A stretch of DNA of 64,000 nt, taken from assembly GCA_030737875.1 (NCBI GenBank), contig CM060912.1, positions 461,346,310 to 461,410,309 on the forward strand, read 5' to 3'. The position numbers and the translations under genes are program-made. Positions within the stretch are counted from its first letter, which is position 1. Every line of letters starts with the position of its first letter. Below, piece after piece: positions 9,184 through 20,942 of this stretch. The notes beneath the pieces were generated by a model. The model saw only the letters and a program-made list of their open reading frames with translations, was not told the origin of the DNA and searched no databases. The stretch comes from Allium sativum (taxonomy: Eukaryota; Streptophyta; Magnoliopsida; Asparagales; Amaryllidaceae).

Positions 9184-11967
9184 TGTAACATCCCGTATAT
9201 TTCGATCATTTAATTATTGAATTAAATTTAGTTATTGAATTTAAAATGGTTTTAAATAATAATAAAATGATAAATTTAATTTAGAATGTATTTATTTGAA
9301 AATTAAAACATAAAATCGATTTAATGAAACATTGATCTTTAAAATTTATTTTTATCATGTAGAAGTTATTTAAACAATTTTATATAAAAAACGCCGAAAT
9401 TCAATTGCTTCATTCAGATATATTTTTGACGATTCTTTGCGGTAACAGCAACCGATATATCTCAAATAAAAATAATAACGTAAAATAAATAAAAAGTTTG
9501 AAATTAAATATTTGACATGTGTCTAACCAGACATAACAGAGGAATAAATTTCGTTGAAAAATACGCAAGTTGCTCCGCTCGTGTTAATTAAATCAAACAT
9601 TTAATAAATCGCTGGGAATAAAACATTGTCGGAATTTGAGCGCGTTTAAACTAAAAATACTAGATTGAATTCTAAAAATAATGCTATTTTTCATTTCGTT
9701 AAATTCAAACATTTATTGTCCCAAATAAATGAATTTGTGTCTGAAACGTGATGAAAGGGAAGGGGTTGTGGTGTGTCATTTTTCCGCATGCGTGCGGGTA
9801 CGTGTTCTTTGTTTTAAGATACAAATTTATATATATAAAAAAATTGATATCAAAATGTTTGAATCAGTATACATTACCATGATTTCTTGGGAGCATGTTC
9901 TTTCTTTATGTCACACTTTAACTGCCCATTAATTTCAAAATCGTCTACCTCATTTATTCAACATCATCTGTTTCATTTTTCCCCAAACCTTATTTTCAAG
10001 ACATAAACATGTGTTACATATTTATGTAGCTTCCCTTTCTTTCTATTTTACTTCATGTTAGCCATCCTCCTATTCATTTTACCCATTCTCTCTCATCGCC
10101 TTCCCTCTTCCCAAGTCTTCCTCCTTTTGTAAACAACCCGAAGCTTTCCTTTCTATAATAATAAAATAACTCAAGGCCCTGCGACGCCACAATCCACAAC
10201 TGCTATGTTTCTCCGATCGAGTCGCACAATCGTCTTCCTGCGCACCCAGCCACCACATCCAACTCATCGCTTGGCGCCACACGCTCTAGCTATGTTTTAA
10301 GGTGTGTTTATCTCACGATTACTTTTATTGAAGTATTTCAATTATTTGAAATTTGGGCATTTTATTTGTTGTTGGTCTTATGAAACTGCCCTGTGTGTAA
10401 AACCTGAAACAAGTGTTAAAGTTTCCTTTATACATAATACATTTACGGGCATATATGTATTGTCCCTTTGCATTTCATATATGAACTCATATGTGAACCT
10501 GTCATTGTGCCATAAATTTGCAACTAAAGGTTTCTATATACATATTTCTTGCTACCCAGAACTAGATCCGTGCATAGTTTACTAAAATTTGGATGTTCCT
10601 TGCTTGACCCTTTTACAATTTTATACATGTGTCATTTGCTTCTAATTTACTTGCTATTCGTTTGATACATGCATGCATGTGTCATGAAATTTGATTGTTC
10701 ATGAAGTTGAAATTTATGCATCATGTTACAATGAGATAATCCACTTCTCCTTGCTGTACGTAATTCATATTTGAGCTAATCTTGCTTGCTACTAAATTAG
10801 GTGGCTACTACATGCTTCACATGCTTGGTTGGCCATTTACAACATGCTTATGATTATTGGTATCTTTGTTGTTCCAAGTATTTCATCATTTCATAGTTGG
10901 TTTGGTAGTGTGTCTTTGCTTTAAAACCACCATAATGATACTTACATTCACCTGCTACATGCCACTAGCACCTTTAATACGTAATTATATAAAATAAAGT
11001 GCATGTGAAGATTTTCCACATTCCACCTTTGCATGTTTTAGTACTGCACATATTTGACAACATTAAACGCATGTAATATATATTTCTGGCCATGTTTGCT
11101 TGCCTAAGCATGTATTAACCTATGTGCCTGTTTCTGCAATATTTCATATCTTCCTTAGCTTACGCTTATTTCTAGGCTAAGTTTTAACATAACTTTGGAC
11201 ACTTTATATTTAAAATAAAATAAATATTTGGGAGCACTTCTTCTATTTTTCACTTTGTGAAATATAACATTGATAAATGAATTGCTACCCTTTAGGGAGT
11301 GAGCTGCAGCTTGTTAATGCTGCCATATATTACCATTTATTGTTTCACATTGACATAAATGCTTCAGTGGACAAGTTGAACACTTGTGCACGTGAGTTTG
11401 AACTCTGTTTTTGCCGCACTTTGGTGTTGCCTGGGCATTTGTTCCTATTTGGCCGCATATAACTTGCTATATATTCTACTGTCCTTGCTGAAAAAACAAT
11501 AATGCAACTTCGTTCTTTACTGAAAATATATGTTTTATACTTTAAGATTTCGTTAGGATCAACTATTTTATTATAGAACATTATTCATATTGATTTACTT
11601 GAATAAAGTTAATCTTGACTTGAGTGTTTTGTGTTTTACATGGAACGTCAGGTTAGATTGAGTGTTGCATCATAAAGACTTCAGTTATCGAAGTTAAAGA
11701 CACGTGAAGACGTGCACGCTCTGAATCGAAAATTTTGGAAAGTTTTATTTTATTTTAAATCTATGTATTTCGTTGTTTAAAGTTTATTGTAGAAAATCTG
11801 ATATTTTGTGTAAAGTTATTCCATTGTGAGATATTGTATTTTATTTATTATGTGATTTCTATGTCTGATTCTATTTAAACCCATAAGTTAAATAACAATC
11901 TCTCATTCGGGTGGTTTATGTTGGTTTAATTACCAACTTGAAGCTGTCGAAAAGGCAGATCATTACA
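9184..11967 (+). repeat. 3' LTR of the LARD
   Basis: Starts TGTAACATCCCGTATATTTC and ends CATTACA, followed by the target duplication. It carries many substitutions and small indels relative to the 5' LTR. Confidence 0.9.
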
Positions 11968-11972
11968 CCTAC
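11968..11972. repeat. Target-site duplication of the LARD, right copy
   Basis: cctac, identical to 3295-3299. Confidence 0.9.
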
Positions 11973-12552
11973 ATTATATTCTCTTTTATGCCTCCATTCT
12001 ACTTCTCCACCATTATACTAAATTCCAAAAAAAAAAAAAGACAGGTTAGATTCCTCTTCTTTTCTAACTTATTTCTTTAATCATTTTTTCCTATTAGAAT
12101 ATGGAATTGGGAATTTTATATATAAGACTCTAATTGAATTCTTTTATATATATATAAATAGTGGTTTAGAAAATTTTTGGAATATGGTGATTGGGTGGAT
12201 ACTATCCAAAAACTATTTCTATTCAGGCTCTCCATCCTTCTCCTTGTACTATAATGAGTGGAAATTTAACAAGTTTTCTATTTTCTATATATTCATGGTG
12301 TAGATTTGGATTGTTATGCCTAAAGGGGTTTGGATTTGCACGAAAACAAAATATAAACAAATCCTTGAAATTCCTTATAAATTGAATGGTCAATCATTTT
12401 GATGTATGTTGGGTTTTTAACTATGAATGTAATATAATGGAATTTTGGTTGTTGTATAGCTTTGATAATGGTCTGGTTTACTTACTTGTAAATTGTAAAC
12501 CTCATATGTGTGCAAAAACATAAGATTTTGGAGCTGTAATTTAAATAAGTTT

Positions 12553-12579
12553 AAACATCTATTTATAAAATAGATGTTT
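12553..12579. repeat. Perfect palindrome with 12-bp arms and 3-nt loop
   Basis: AAACATCTATTT, then ATA, then AAATAGATGTTT. As RNA it would form a short hairpin. Confidence 0.8.
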
Positions 12580-13017
12580 TGAACGTATTAGAACACAAGT
12601 CACCAATTGTTCTGTTTTTAATCAAAATCTTATGAAAAGTAAATCAAAATCGAAAAGAGATTATACATGTATTTGGCAAATTACACTTTTATTTTATTTC
12701 ATTATTAAAGTCATCTTTGAAACCTAGGTTACAAGTTATCTTGTATATGTGTGTTATTTTCCTAATTTTGATTTGAATGTGAATAGACATTATATGCTAT
12801 CTTGATGAAGTTAGGGAAATAAACTTGTAAACCTTATTTTGTTGTTAGGATTGACATTTCTACGATTCAGGAAGTTTATTTAGACGTGTTTTAACTACTT
12901 TTTATTTATTACTATTTCTAGCATAATTAATGTATTATTAATGCGTCTGATTAAGAATTCGAATTTAAAATGTTCTCAATAAGAAACTTTTATGTATGTG
13001 AGTATTTAATGGAATTC

Positions 13018-13233
13018 GACACAAGGTTAACCCCAAATTGTAGTAGAAGCCTGCTCGGAACTGACCATCTTATCGAGCATCTATAAGAAGTCGGGTTAAT
13101 GTAGGAGGTCTAGTGTCATGGGCCATTACAATAAATACACAAAAACACGAGGTTAATCCCACTTGTGGCATAAGTCTTCCCGAAACCAACCGGTAAATAC
13201 AACAGGTACAAGTAGTCGGTTTAATGTGAGACG
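13018..13233 (+). repeat. Two LTR stem-loop modules (family E version)
   Basis: Modules at about 13018-13113 and 13138-13233. The outer stem is TTAACCC with GGGTTAA in the first. In the second ACTTGT pairs with ACAAGT. The frame (cac-agg-TTA ... TTAATGT-ag-gtc) is the same as in the gypsy LTRs although the bases differ. Confidence 0.6.
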
Positions 13234-13269
13234 TCTAGTGTAATAATTACTTATGTGATGGAGGCTTCC

Positions 13270-13880
13270 CTCGAGAAGGTATTAAGTAACCGACCTACCT
13301 CATTTGCATATTAAGTAGTTAGGACTAGATCTGTTACTCATTTTCGTTCCTAGGTATTGTGCCAAAGTCATAGGACCTGCACTTATTATGTCTTAAGTTG
13401 CCATTGGGTCCGCCTTTCTCCTATAGACGTATGAGGTATTAAATGATCCTTAGTAAAACGGTAGACGCATGAGTAAGGTAGTTCTCCGGAAGTTGTCTGC
13501 TTCTTATCTGGGTGTTATGTAAGGGAAAACCTAGGGATCAGAATATAAGAGTCCCAAAGAACATGTAAGAGGGACCGTCTGCGTAAGGAAAGTATTAAGT
13601 GGCTAGGAGTTCATCTATAATGTCAACTAGATAGTAACCATGGGTCCATCGAGAGGGTCATAAATGGTGATGAGTGTCTACCTAAACCTGGTATTAAGTG
13701 GAAGATTATTATCTCTCGAATTACATTGAGAGTATATTTAACAACGTTGACGATTAACAAATGAGGCCTTAAATGTCTAGGATCCGCCATAAGTATTAAG
13801 TGATCGTAGGAATCCACTAATAAATAAATATATAAATGGTCTTAAGTGACCAAATAGTAGTCCGCCTCGAAGGGTATTAA
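13270..13880 (+). repeat. Degenerate TATTAAGTG repeat series
   Basis: About nine near copies of TATTAAGTG recur at roughly 40-100-bp spacing, often followed by a phrase like 'gaatccac'. A homologous series lies at 32360-32900. Confidence 0.55.
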
Positions 13881-14462
13881 GTGATAGTATAAATCCACCC
13901 TTACATATATAGATTAGGCCCTAAGCAACTTTAAGATAATTCACCTAATTAATATTATACTGAATTGTGTGTTTAGTTCCCCTAGACATAATTTAACGAA
14001 TTTATATTACAAAATATAGGAAATAGTCATCACTTAAACTTATGTGATTTTCATTCACCAGAACTTGTTGTTATGACCTCCCTCCTCTAAATAAAAACAG
14101 GTTAGTAGGTGGGAACACTTGATTGATGAAGTCATGAACTCTGGAGTCTGACAAATGAGACTTTTTAGCCTATTATTGTCATGTTTGGCAGTTTGTTGTA
14201 TTAATGTAATATTATTATTGATGCGCCTTTGATATGATAGTTTGGACTTGATGTAATCAACATTATCGTCGTTTTATTTAATGGTACAACTATTTTCAGT
14301 TATTATTTTTAATACCTTCCGCTGTAAGATTTTGATTTCATTTTTAGTTTGGCTCTGTTTATTTATTCCTTATAGGAACCAACGACTCGTATAGTATGGC
14401 TCTAAGTTTCAATGGGACTTTTATGGGTCGGGATTTAGGCCTACTCCAAGCAGGTTGTTACA

Positions 14463-15149
14463 TCCAGATAACGCCTGCATCTGCTACCTAGTCTACTCAT
14501 CTATGTGGTTGATGAGTACCCAAGATAATAAGAGAGAACATATAACCTTGGATCAAACAATAGTCTGGTGTGAGCGATAAATGATCTCAAAATACTATAA
14601 AAGTGATTATATTAATTGAACCAATATTATGGAAATCCATACATGACCTGTCTCTGCATCTACAGAGTTAGCACGTAAAATAATATACTACTTTGTAACA
14701 ATAATTTTAGGTATGCCTGACGTCAGAGTAATGAGGTGTCTAAATGTCTACATTAACGCTACCTACATCTAGTGACATCCCTAAGAACGATAAATTACTA
14801 AGAAAACATAACAAACATAATCCATCCTCATCTTCACTCACTCAATGCGTTGAATATACGATACGTCTGGTTCAATGGTAACAATACCCTATTTGAGCTA
14901 AAAACCGTCTATATTTGACCAACAACCTCCATCTTGTTGAGAACGAGCATAGGTTGTATTCAAGAGTACCAGGATTAACCGCATGCATGCAATGAGAACG
15001 CTCTGAACTGGCTTACAACCTACATTAGGTCGAGGACTCGTCAGACGCCCAAGCCTTAGCTCTCCAAGTACCCTCCTGAACCTATATACTAACGATCCCT
15101 TTGCATATGTGTCTTCATTACAGTGTTTATCTCGAACTATCATCATACT
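14463..15149 (-). mobile_element. 3' part of a degenerate minus-strand LTR, left piece
   Basis: Similar, block by block, to 57606-57955 in the solo LTR (the stretches around 'gtgagcgataa', 'gagttagcac' and 'ccatcctca'). It is cut at 15150 by the minus-strand gypsy insertion and resumes at 25402. The ~420 bp expected left of 14463 are missing, so this LTR is truncated where it meets family E. Confidence 0.5.
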
Positions 15150-15154
15150 CCCAT
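15150..15154. repeat. Target-site duplication of the minus-strand gypsy element, left copy
   Basis: cccat, repeated exactly at 25397-25401. Confidence 0.9.
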
Positions 15155-17744
15155 TGTAACACCTCACGTCCATTAATGCCACTCACTAAGGGAATGCATT
15201 AACTTTCATGGAGCATTATCAGAGTATAGAACCGAATATCACAAGACAGATATATAAAATGGTACTTAAAAAAATTCAAAATTTATTCATTGCATTGGAA
15301 AAGAAGAACATGTCTGGTTACAACATCAAAACCATATACTAAAGCCAAGTACACAAATATCTATCTTGAACAAAATTATTATCAGAGTACATAAAAGAAA
15401 AACCATAATCCCACTCTAAATAGCCATAATGAAAAAGAGATAAAGATGAGCATTACTTTCAACACTTCCAAGTACTTCAAGAAGAAAGAAATCCGAGTCA
15501 AGCTTCATTAATCCCACCCTGAGGACCTGGGGGGAAAGAAAGAAAAGAGGCGAAATAAAAAGGATCAAACATAAAGTCTGGCGAGTTCATGACTTTAGCA
15601 ATATAATCAGCAAAGTAACAGGATAAGGACATAAACTGGATATAAGAGATGATTGTAACATAAGCAGATATGACATGGTAAACAAAATAAGCAAGATAGA
15701 ACATCGACTCCGCTCCCAACCACTATAAGATATGCTCTGCACCGTACCAACATACTAGTAACATACGAAAAGATGATCCCTTTTAAAAAAAAATATAATG
15801 ATGGTAGTTTCGTGTACTTCTGGTTACTATCAAGGGTGCCAACTTGCTCCTATCCCCACTAGTTGTACCCATTACCCTTCCCATTCGATCAACTCCATAA
15901 CCTCGTAGATACCTGTGCTGGTCCCACAATAGGGTGTATCACTCCCTAAGGTGGCAACACCGATACTACTGAAATGCACAGCTTATACCTACACGATGCA
16001 ACAACGTCTTACCTACCAGCCCAGACCCACGCACGCACATGACTCCGTTGGACTTGCACTCCCATCGCTAACTCTTTATTGACCTCTTACAATCAACCCC
16101 AGTAAGCTTGTCCCTGTCACCGGCCTAGTTTGAGCTCATATAGATACTAAAATGGGTTACTGGTTGAAAAGGGACCACACACTTGACACAAGCTTCCCTC
16201 CTAAGCTTGGTCCTCACTAGGAATTCCCACTTAACCCCTTTTTATCCCCATGTCTTATCACATGTCTCATCTTGGTTAGGTGCTTTTATTATGTTTCACA
16301 TGCTACCCATGTAACACACTTAACCCTTTATAATTCCCATGTCTTGCCACATGTCTTATCTTGGTTAAGTGTTCTTTAATTCATTATAACTGTAATCTTG
16401 CAAGACCTCCCACATTAGATTACCGTTTGCGGTTGCTGGATACGCCGGGCGGTTCCGGGCAGGCTTATACCGCAGTCCGAATCTAACCTCGTATCTTTGC
16501 ATTATTACACATCTAATTTCTGCCTTTGACCTCTTACATTAGATTACCATTTGCAGTTGCTGGATATTTCGGGCGGTTCCGGGCAGACTTATACCGCAAT
16601 CCGAATCTAACCTCGTGTCTTAGGCGTTCATTTTCACTTTCTTGATTCAAGTCCCAATTTCAAATCTTGGATTATAATATATTCCAATTACCCATAATTT
16701 CCAATTATACTTATAATGCTAATTCATGTTATGCCTATAATTCCATGTATACAAGTTGTACCAAATTATGCCCAAATCCATTTTCCACATCCATCAACAA
16801 TTTATGCCAAATCTCATTTTATTACATATTTCCCAAACTTTTCCCAATTATCCCAACGTTATTCGTACGTAGATCTCAACGTAATATGCTTAGGCTCGAA
16901 GTTAGCCTAATCTCAAAAGGGAAAAGGAAAAGAAGAAGGGAAGAGAATCAAAAGTCAAAGTTGGCATAAACATATAAATAAGCATGTGAAATGAATAACA
17001 ATAAAATAGATCAGATAGGCGTATGATAATAGCAATTGGGTATGAATCTGAAGGATAAAAAATTACAAAACTTGATATGATTCATCTTATTTATAGGCAC
17101 ATACATTAGTTCCAATTTACAAACTTATCACAATTTCTTTTTAATTTAATTATATGTGAAAGTGACATAAAATCACAGTGGTCGGATTCTTAGAAAAGAG
17201 AATTAGGCGTTGTTGTAGCAAATCTGATCTTGAATAACCTCTTCTTTGATTGTTGAAGAAGAAAAGCTAAATTAATTTGAGTTGAAGCAGCAGCATGGAG
17301 GCGCCGTGGATTAGGGTTGAGTGAGATTATGGTTAGGTTTAGGTGTTTATTTATAGATGTATTAGGTGAATTAGGACCTTTAGATTAGATTAGAGACCAT
17401 CAGAACCACTCAGATTAGAAAGACAAGTCATCAGGGAACTGTCCAGAATTCTCCAGATCTGGGCTCAGCATGGGTGCACTTCCCAGGTGCGCCAGTGCAT
17501 TTTTGTTCTGGCGCACTTCACAAGTACTCCAGTTATTCTGGCCCATTTCCTTATTATTCTACCAAACTTCTATCGTCCATAACTCCTACGTACGGTATCC
17601 GTTTTACGCAAAATCGGACTCTATCTCATGCAGAATTCCGAGAAGAACGCAATGGCGTAACCCGTTTCACTTAATTCTTCATCTAAAAATTAGGTATTCT
17701 TTAATTATCCCTTATGTCATGTTTTAAAATTACGGGGTGTTACA
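15155..17744 (-). repeat. 3' LTR of the minus-strand chromovirus
   Basis: Bounded by TGTAACACCTC on the left (the LTR end read in reverse) and GGGGTGTTACA on the right. 2590 bp, aligned with 22829-25396. TATA box on the minus strand near 17350-17357. Contains two stem-loop modules (16404-16495, 16528-16618). Confidence 0.9.
16404..16618 (-). repeat. Two LTR stem-loop modules
   Basis: Read on the minus strand each has an outer stem TTAGATT/AATCTAA and an inner stem such as TGCGGT/ACCGCA around a loop containing GCCCGGAACCGCCCG. Confidence 0.75.
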
Positions 17745-17755
17745 TTCCCCCCCAC
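17745..17755 (-). promoter_or_regulatory. Polypurine tract of the minus-strand chromovirus
   Basis: GTGGGGGGGAA on the minus strand, immediately before the 3' LTR. Confidence 0.85.
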
Positions 17756-18349
17756 TTAAAGGATTTTTCCCCCGAAATCTCGAAGCTGAAAGGAATGTAT
17801 GTCCTACCATCCATCATCCATCTACTCTTCCATCAATCACGGGCATCCATTGTCCTTAAAATATTTCTATTGCTTTCATGAACATATGCAAAGTGTGTGT
17901 ATATGTCCTTATCCTAATGCAAAATCAGGCGGTCTACTGATTCAGTTGACCTCCTTAATGCAAAACATGATAGTGCCATGTGTCCATTATATATGCTAAA
18001 GAATCCTAATGATACATATCATTTCTATATGAGTGCACAACCATTCATCCAAATGCAACATCCATATGATAACACATTCAATATACATCCATTAATTTAA
18101 ATATGCACACTCATCCATATGCAGTATGAATGTGATTGAGCCAATCTAGTGCCTAATGTGTGTGTAAATGCATCCACGAGCAACCACTAGCAAACACTTA
18201 CATCCACTTGAATCCAGCAAACATAACACGTCTCAAACACATGTTTACAACAATAGGATTTTCTACCTAAAGGTTTAAGATATAACTGAGGGGATACATT
18301 AAAAGATAGAACAAGTATAAACAAAGCGGTAGAAAAAGGAGAAGTTAAG
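17756..18349 (-). other. 3' untranslated region between pol and polypurine tract
   Basis: Non-coding. Contains a palindrome at 17927-17955 that is also found at 49599-49627 in the plus-strand relative. Otherwise AT-rich with ATCCATAT-like words. Confidence 0.7.
17927..17955 (-). repeat. Conserved 3'-UTR palindrome
   Basis: On the minus strand: AGGAGGTCAACTGA, A, then TCAGTAGACCGCCT. The 14-bp arms have two mismatches. Confidence 0.7.
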
Positions 18350-18660
18350 AACATACCCTTCAAAAAGGAAAGGGTACGACGCATGTATCTTGTCTTCCAT
18401 TTCTCAAGTCGCGTCTCCTTGATCATCTCCCCATTGGACTTTAGCCTACCTGACCTCTCGGTTTCGTAATTTCTTGACCTCCGATCCAAGGGTGTATGTA
18501 GGAACTCGTCTAACCGTGGCATCTCGCTTTACTTCCACTTCTCTAAGCATGTTCGGCTCTACTACTTCCGTGGTATCATGTAAACACTTCCTCAAATGCG
18601 ACACGTGAAATACTTCGTGAACACCACTAAGCTTCTCAGGCAACTTCACTCTCTAGGCCA
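18350..18660 (-). pseudogene. Integrase C-terminal (GPY/F) and chromodomain-like tail, minus-strand element
   Basis: The minus strand gives KLPEKLSGVHEVFHVSHLRKCL, the conserved end of the integrase C-terminal domain, then REVEVKRDATVRRVPTYTLG and SEVKKLRNREV, which begins the chromodomain-like module of Tekay-type chromoviruses. The module is thought to guide integration to chromatin. Reading is broken after REVR by a stop, and the remainder (KVQWGD...DATWE-like, ending YPFLFEG-like near 18350) is recoverable only by changing frame. Confidence 0.8.
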
Positions 18661-19680
18661 TCTGTCCAATTCTTTCTATAATGGGGAATGGCCCTACGAA
18701 TCTTAGTGCCAATTTCCCAACAGATCCAAAACAAACTACATTCCTCAATGGTGATACCTTAATAAAAACCGTGTCTCCCACATCGAACTCAAGATCGGTT
18801 CATCTCTTATCAGCGTATGATTTTTGCTGGTCTTGTGCTGTCTTTATGCGTCTTCGAATCAAGTCTATCTTCTCCGAGGTTTTCCTAACCATCTCGGGCC
18901 CAAGCAAAATCTTATCCATAGATTCCGACCAACAAGTCGGTGATCGGCAAGGTTGTCCATATAGAGCCTCAAAAGGTGCCATGCCAATACTAGTCTGATA
19001 GCTATTGTTGTAGGCGAACTCCACCAATGGAAGGTGTTTTTCCCATGTCCTTCCAAAGTCCAAGATGCATAACCTCAAAAGATCTTCTAGAATCCTATTC
19101 ACTCTTTCTGTTTGGCCGTCCGTCTGAGGGTGATAAGCGGTGCTCAAACACAATTGCGTTCCTACCGCCTCTTGCAAGTTCTTCCAAAACTCACTAGTGA
19201 AAATGGGATCTCGGTAGCTTAGGATACTAGAAGGTATGTCGTGTAGACGTACTATCTCTCGGAGATAATTAGATACTAACCATGCCGTTGTTCTTTTACT
19301 CTTAACGGGAATGAAATGGGCGCTCTTGGTAAGTCTATCTACTGCTACTCAAATCCCCGTATTACCCTTCCTTGACCTCGGTAACCCATCGACAAAATCC
19401 ATGGAAACACTTTCCCATTTCCACTGTGGAACCTCTAAAGGTTGAAGCAAACCACCAGGCTTCTTTTGCTCAGCCTTGAATTGCTAGAACACTAAGCATC
19501 TAGAAACGAACTCAGCCACATCCTTCTTCATTCCGGCCCAAAAGAAAACCCGCTTCATGTCCCTATACATCTTGTCACCACCGGGATGTATGGTCATCTT
19601 AGAACGATGTGCTTGTTCAAGGATTGTCCTTCTCAAACTCTCATCTCGTGATACACAAAGTCTCCCATCCGTACGCAACC
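18661..19680 (-). pseudogene. Integrase (zinc finger and DDE core), minus-strand element
   Basis: The N-terminal zinc finger is seen near 19480-19625 (AHRSKMTIHPGGDKM ... VSRCLVF): His and His are present and the first Cys is present, but the last Cys is Phe, followed by TAG. The core carries SMDFVDG (first Asp), then LSYRDPIF where chromoviruses have VSDRDP, so the second catalytic Asp is Tyr. HPQTDGQTERVN supplies the Glu. The stretch LEDLLRLCILDFG ... FAYNNSYQTSIGMAPFEALYG follows as in the family. Integrase inserts the cDNA into chromatin. Two key residues are lost and several stops interrupt the frame, so it is not functional. Confidence 0.88.
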
Positions 19681-19806
19681 AACCTTTTTCTTCTTAGTAT
19701 ACCTACTAAGATGGCTCGAAGACTCCCCTCTTATGAGCTTATCTACTATCTCAATCAGCTATGGGTCATCTCACTGTGCCGCTCCTATCTGTCCCAAAAG
19801 CGTACG

Positions 19807-20292
19807 TCACACCTCTAACGATGCCAACAAATCCGGTACATAATCGATAGAGGGTCTAAAGTCAAAGGTAGATATACACTCTAAACTCGGCCGCTCGACA
19901 AACAAAGGACTCAAAGTCAACCTCTTTCTACTCAAGGCGTTAGCTACAACGTTACCCTTGCCAGGGGTATATGCAATCTCAAAATTGTAGGATGCCAAGA
20001 ATTCCATCCACCTTTGTTGTCTTAAGTTTAAATCCTTTTGAGATAACAAGTACTTTAATGACTTATGATCCGTATACAACTCAAACCTCTCACCAAGCAA
20101 GTAATGGCGCCAAGACTTAAGCGCAAAAACTATGGCAGCTAATTCTAAGTCATAGGTAGGGTAATTCTTCTCATGGACCTTGAACTGCCTTCCACCATAA
20201 CATATCACCCTCCCCTCTTGCATCAAAACTACGCCCAGCCCTGTCCCGCAAGCATCGGTATATACTGTGAATGGTTTACTCCCATCTGGCAA
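19807..20292 (-). pseudogene. RNase H domain, minus-strand element
   Basis: A 161-codon open stretch: [17 protein letters not shown] (first acidic residue), [20 protein letters not shown] (Glu), [10 protein letters not shown] (Asp), then [16 protein letters not shown], where relatives have VADALSRK (Asp to Asn). Typical Ty3/gypsy RNase H, which removes the RNA template during reverse transcription. It is separated from the reverse transcriptase by a deletion: after FSWDAKF (near 20300) about 60 bp present in the plus-strand copies are missing and the frame changes. Confidence 0.88.
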
Positions 20293-20942
20293 AACTTAGC
20301 ATCCCAAGAAAAGGTCAAATTCTTTTTCGTTAACCAATTAAGTGGGGCCGATATCTTAGCAAAGTCCTTGATGAACTTTCTATAATAGCCCGCCAGACCA
20401 AGAAAACTTCTTACTTCCGTTGCAATCTTAGGAATCTTCCAATCTTGGATTACCACTACCTTAGCGGGATCCACTGCTATCCCTTCTTTAGAGACTATGT
20501 GCCCTAGGAATCTTACTTCCTTCCTCCAAAAGTGACATTTGGAGAACTTTGCCTTAAGCTGATGTACTCGAAGGGCCTCTAAAACTTCCTTAAGATGTAA
20601 GGCATGCTCTTCCTCGTTTCTTGAGAAGATCGGGATATCTTATACAAAGACTACTACAAATTTGTTTAGAAACTCCCTAAACACCCTACTCATCAAGTCC
20701 ACGAAATATGCAGGTGCATTTGTCAAACCAAAAGGCATGACGAGCTATTCAAAGAAACCATCTGGAGTTCTAAATGCAGTCTTGTTTATGTTGTCCTCAG
20801 CCACCCTTAGCTGATGAAATCCTGTAGCTAAATTCAACTGCGAGAAAAATGAAGCACCAATCAACTGATCGAACAAGTCATCTATCCTCGGTAACAGGTG
20901 TCTGTTCTTCTTTGTGAGCTTATTCGGCTCCCTATAGTCCAC
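20229..20942 (-). pseudogene. Reverse transcriptase, minus-strand element
   Basis: Starts [27 protein letters not shown] after a TGA that replaces Cys. [15 protein letters not shown] and [12 protein letters not shown] follow, then a stop. The catalytic motif, FVDD in relatives, reads F-V-stop-D because a TAA at 20640-20642 replaces the first Asp. The thumb part [15 protein letters not shown] ... [21 protein letters not shown] is readable. Reverse transcriptase copies element RNA to DNA; this copy cannot. Confidence 0.88.

Larger units (their letters stand above)
3300..11967 (+). mobile_element. Complete non-autonomous LTR retrotransposon of LARD type
   Basis: Two ~2.8-kb LTRs (3300-6098 and 9184-11967) begin TGTAACATCCC and end in TTATA and TTACA respectively. 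They flank a 3.1-kb internal region with a Met-tRNA primer site after the left LTR and a purine tract before the right one. An exact 5-bp duplication (cctac) borders the element. The internal region contains no gag or pol, only AT-rich DNA full of stops. This matches large retrotransposon derivatives (LARDs), which depend on a partner's proteins. The LTRs differ at many positions by eye, so the insertion is not recent. The TGTAACATCCC start and Met primer suggest mobilisation by a Ty3/gypsy chromovirus; this is inference. Confidence 0.9.
11973..14462 (+). mobile_element. Right part of old LTR 'family E'
   Basis: Continues the transcribed leader interrupted at 3299 and ends in ...GGTTGTTACA. 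13018-14462 is clearly related to 32234-33458 (same order of blocks, same last ~90 bp around 'caatgggactttt' and 'gggatttaggc'). It carries two copies of the stem-loop module found in the gypsy LTRs and a series of TATTAAGTG words. No primer site follows the LTR end, so this is a 3' or solo LTR, or a remnant. Confidence 0.55.
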
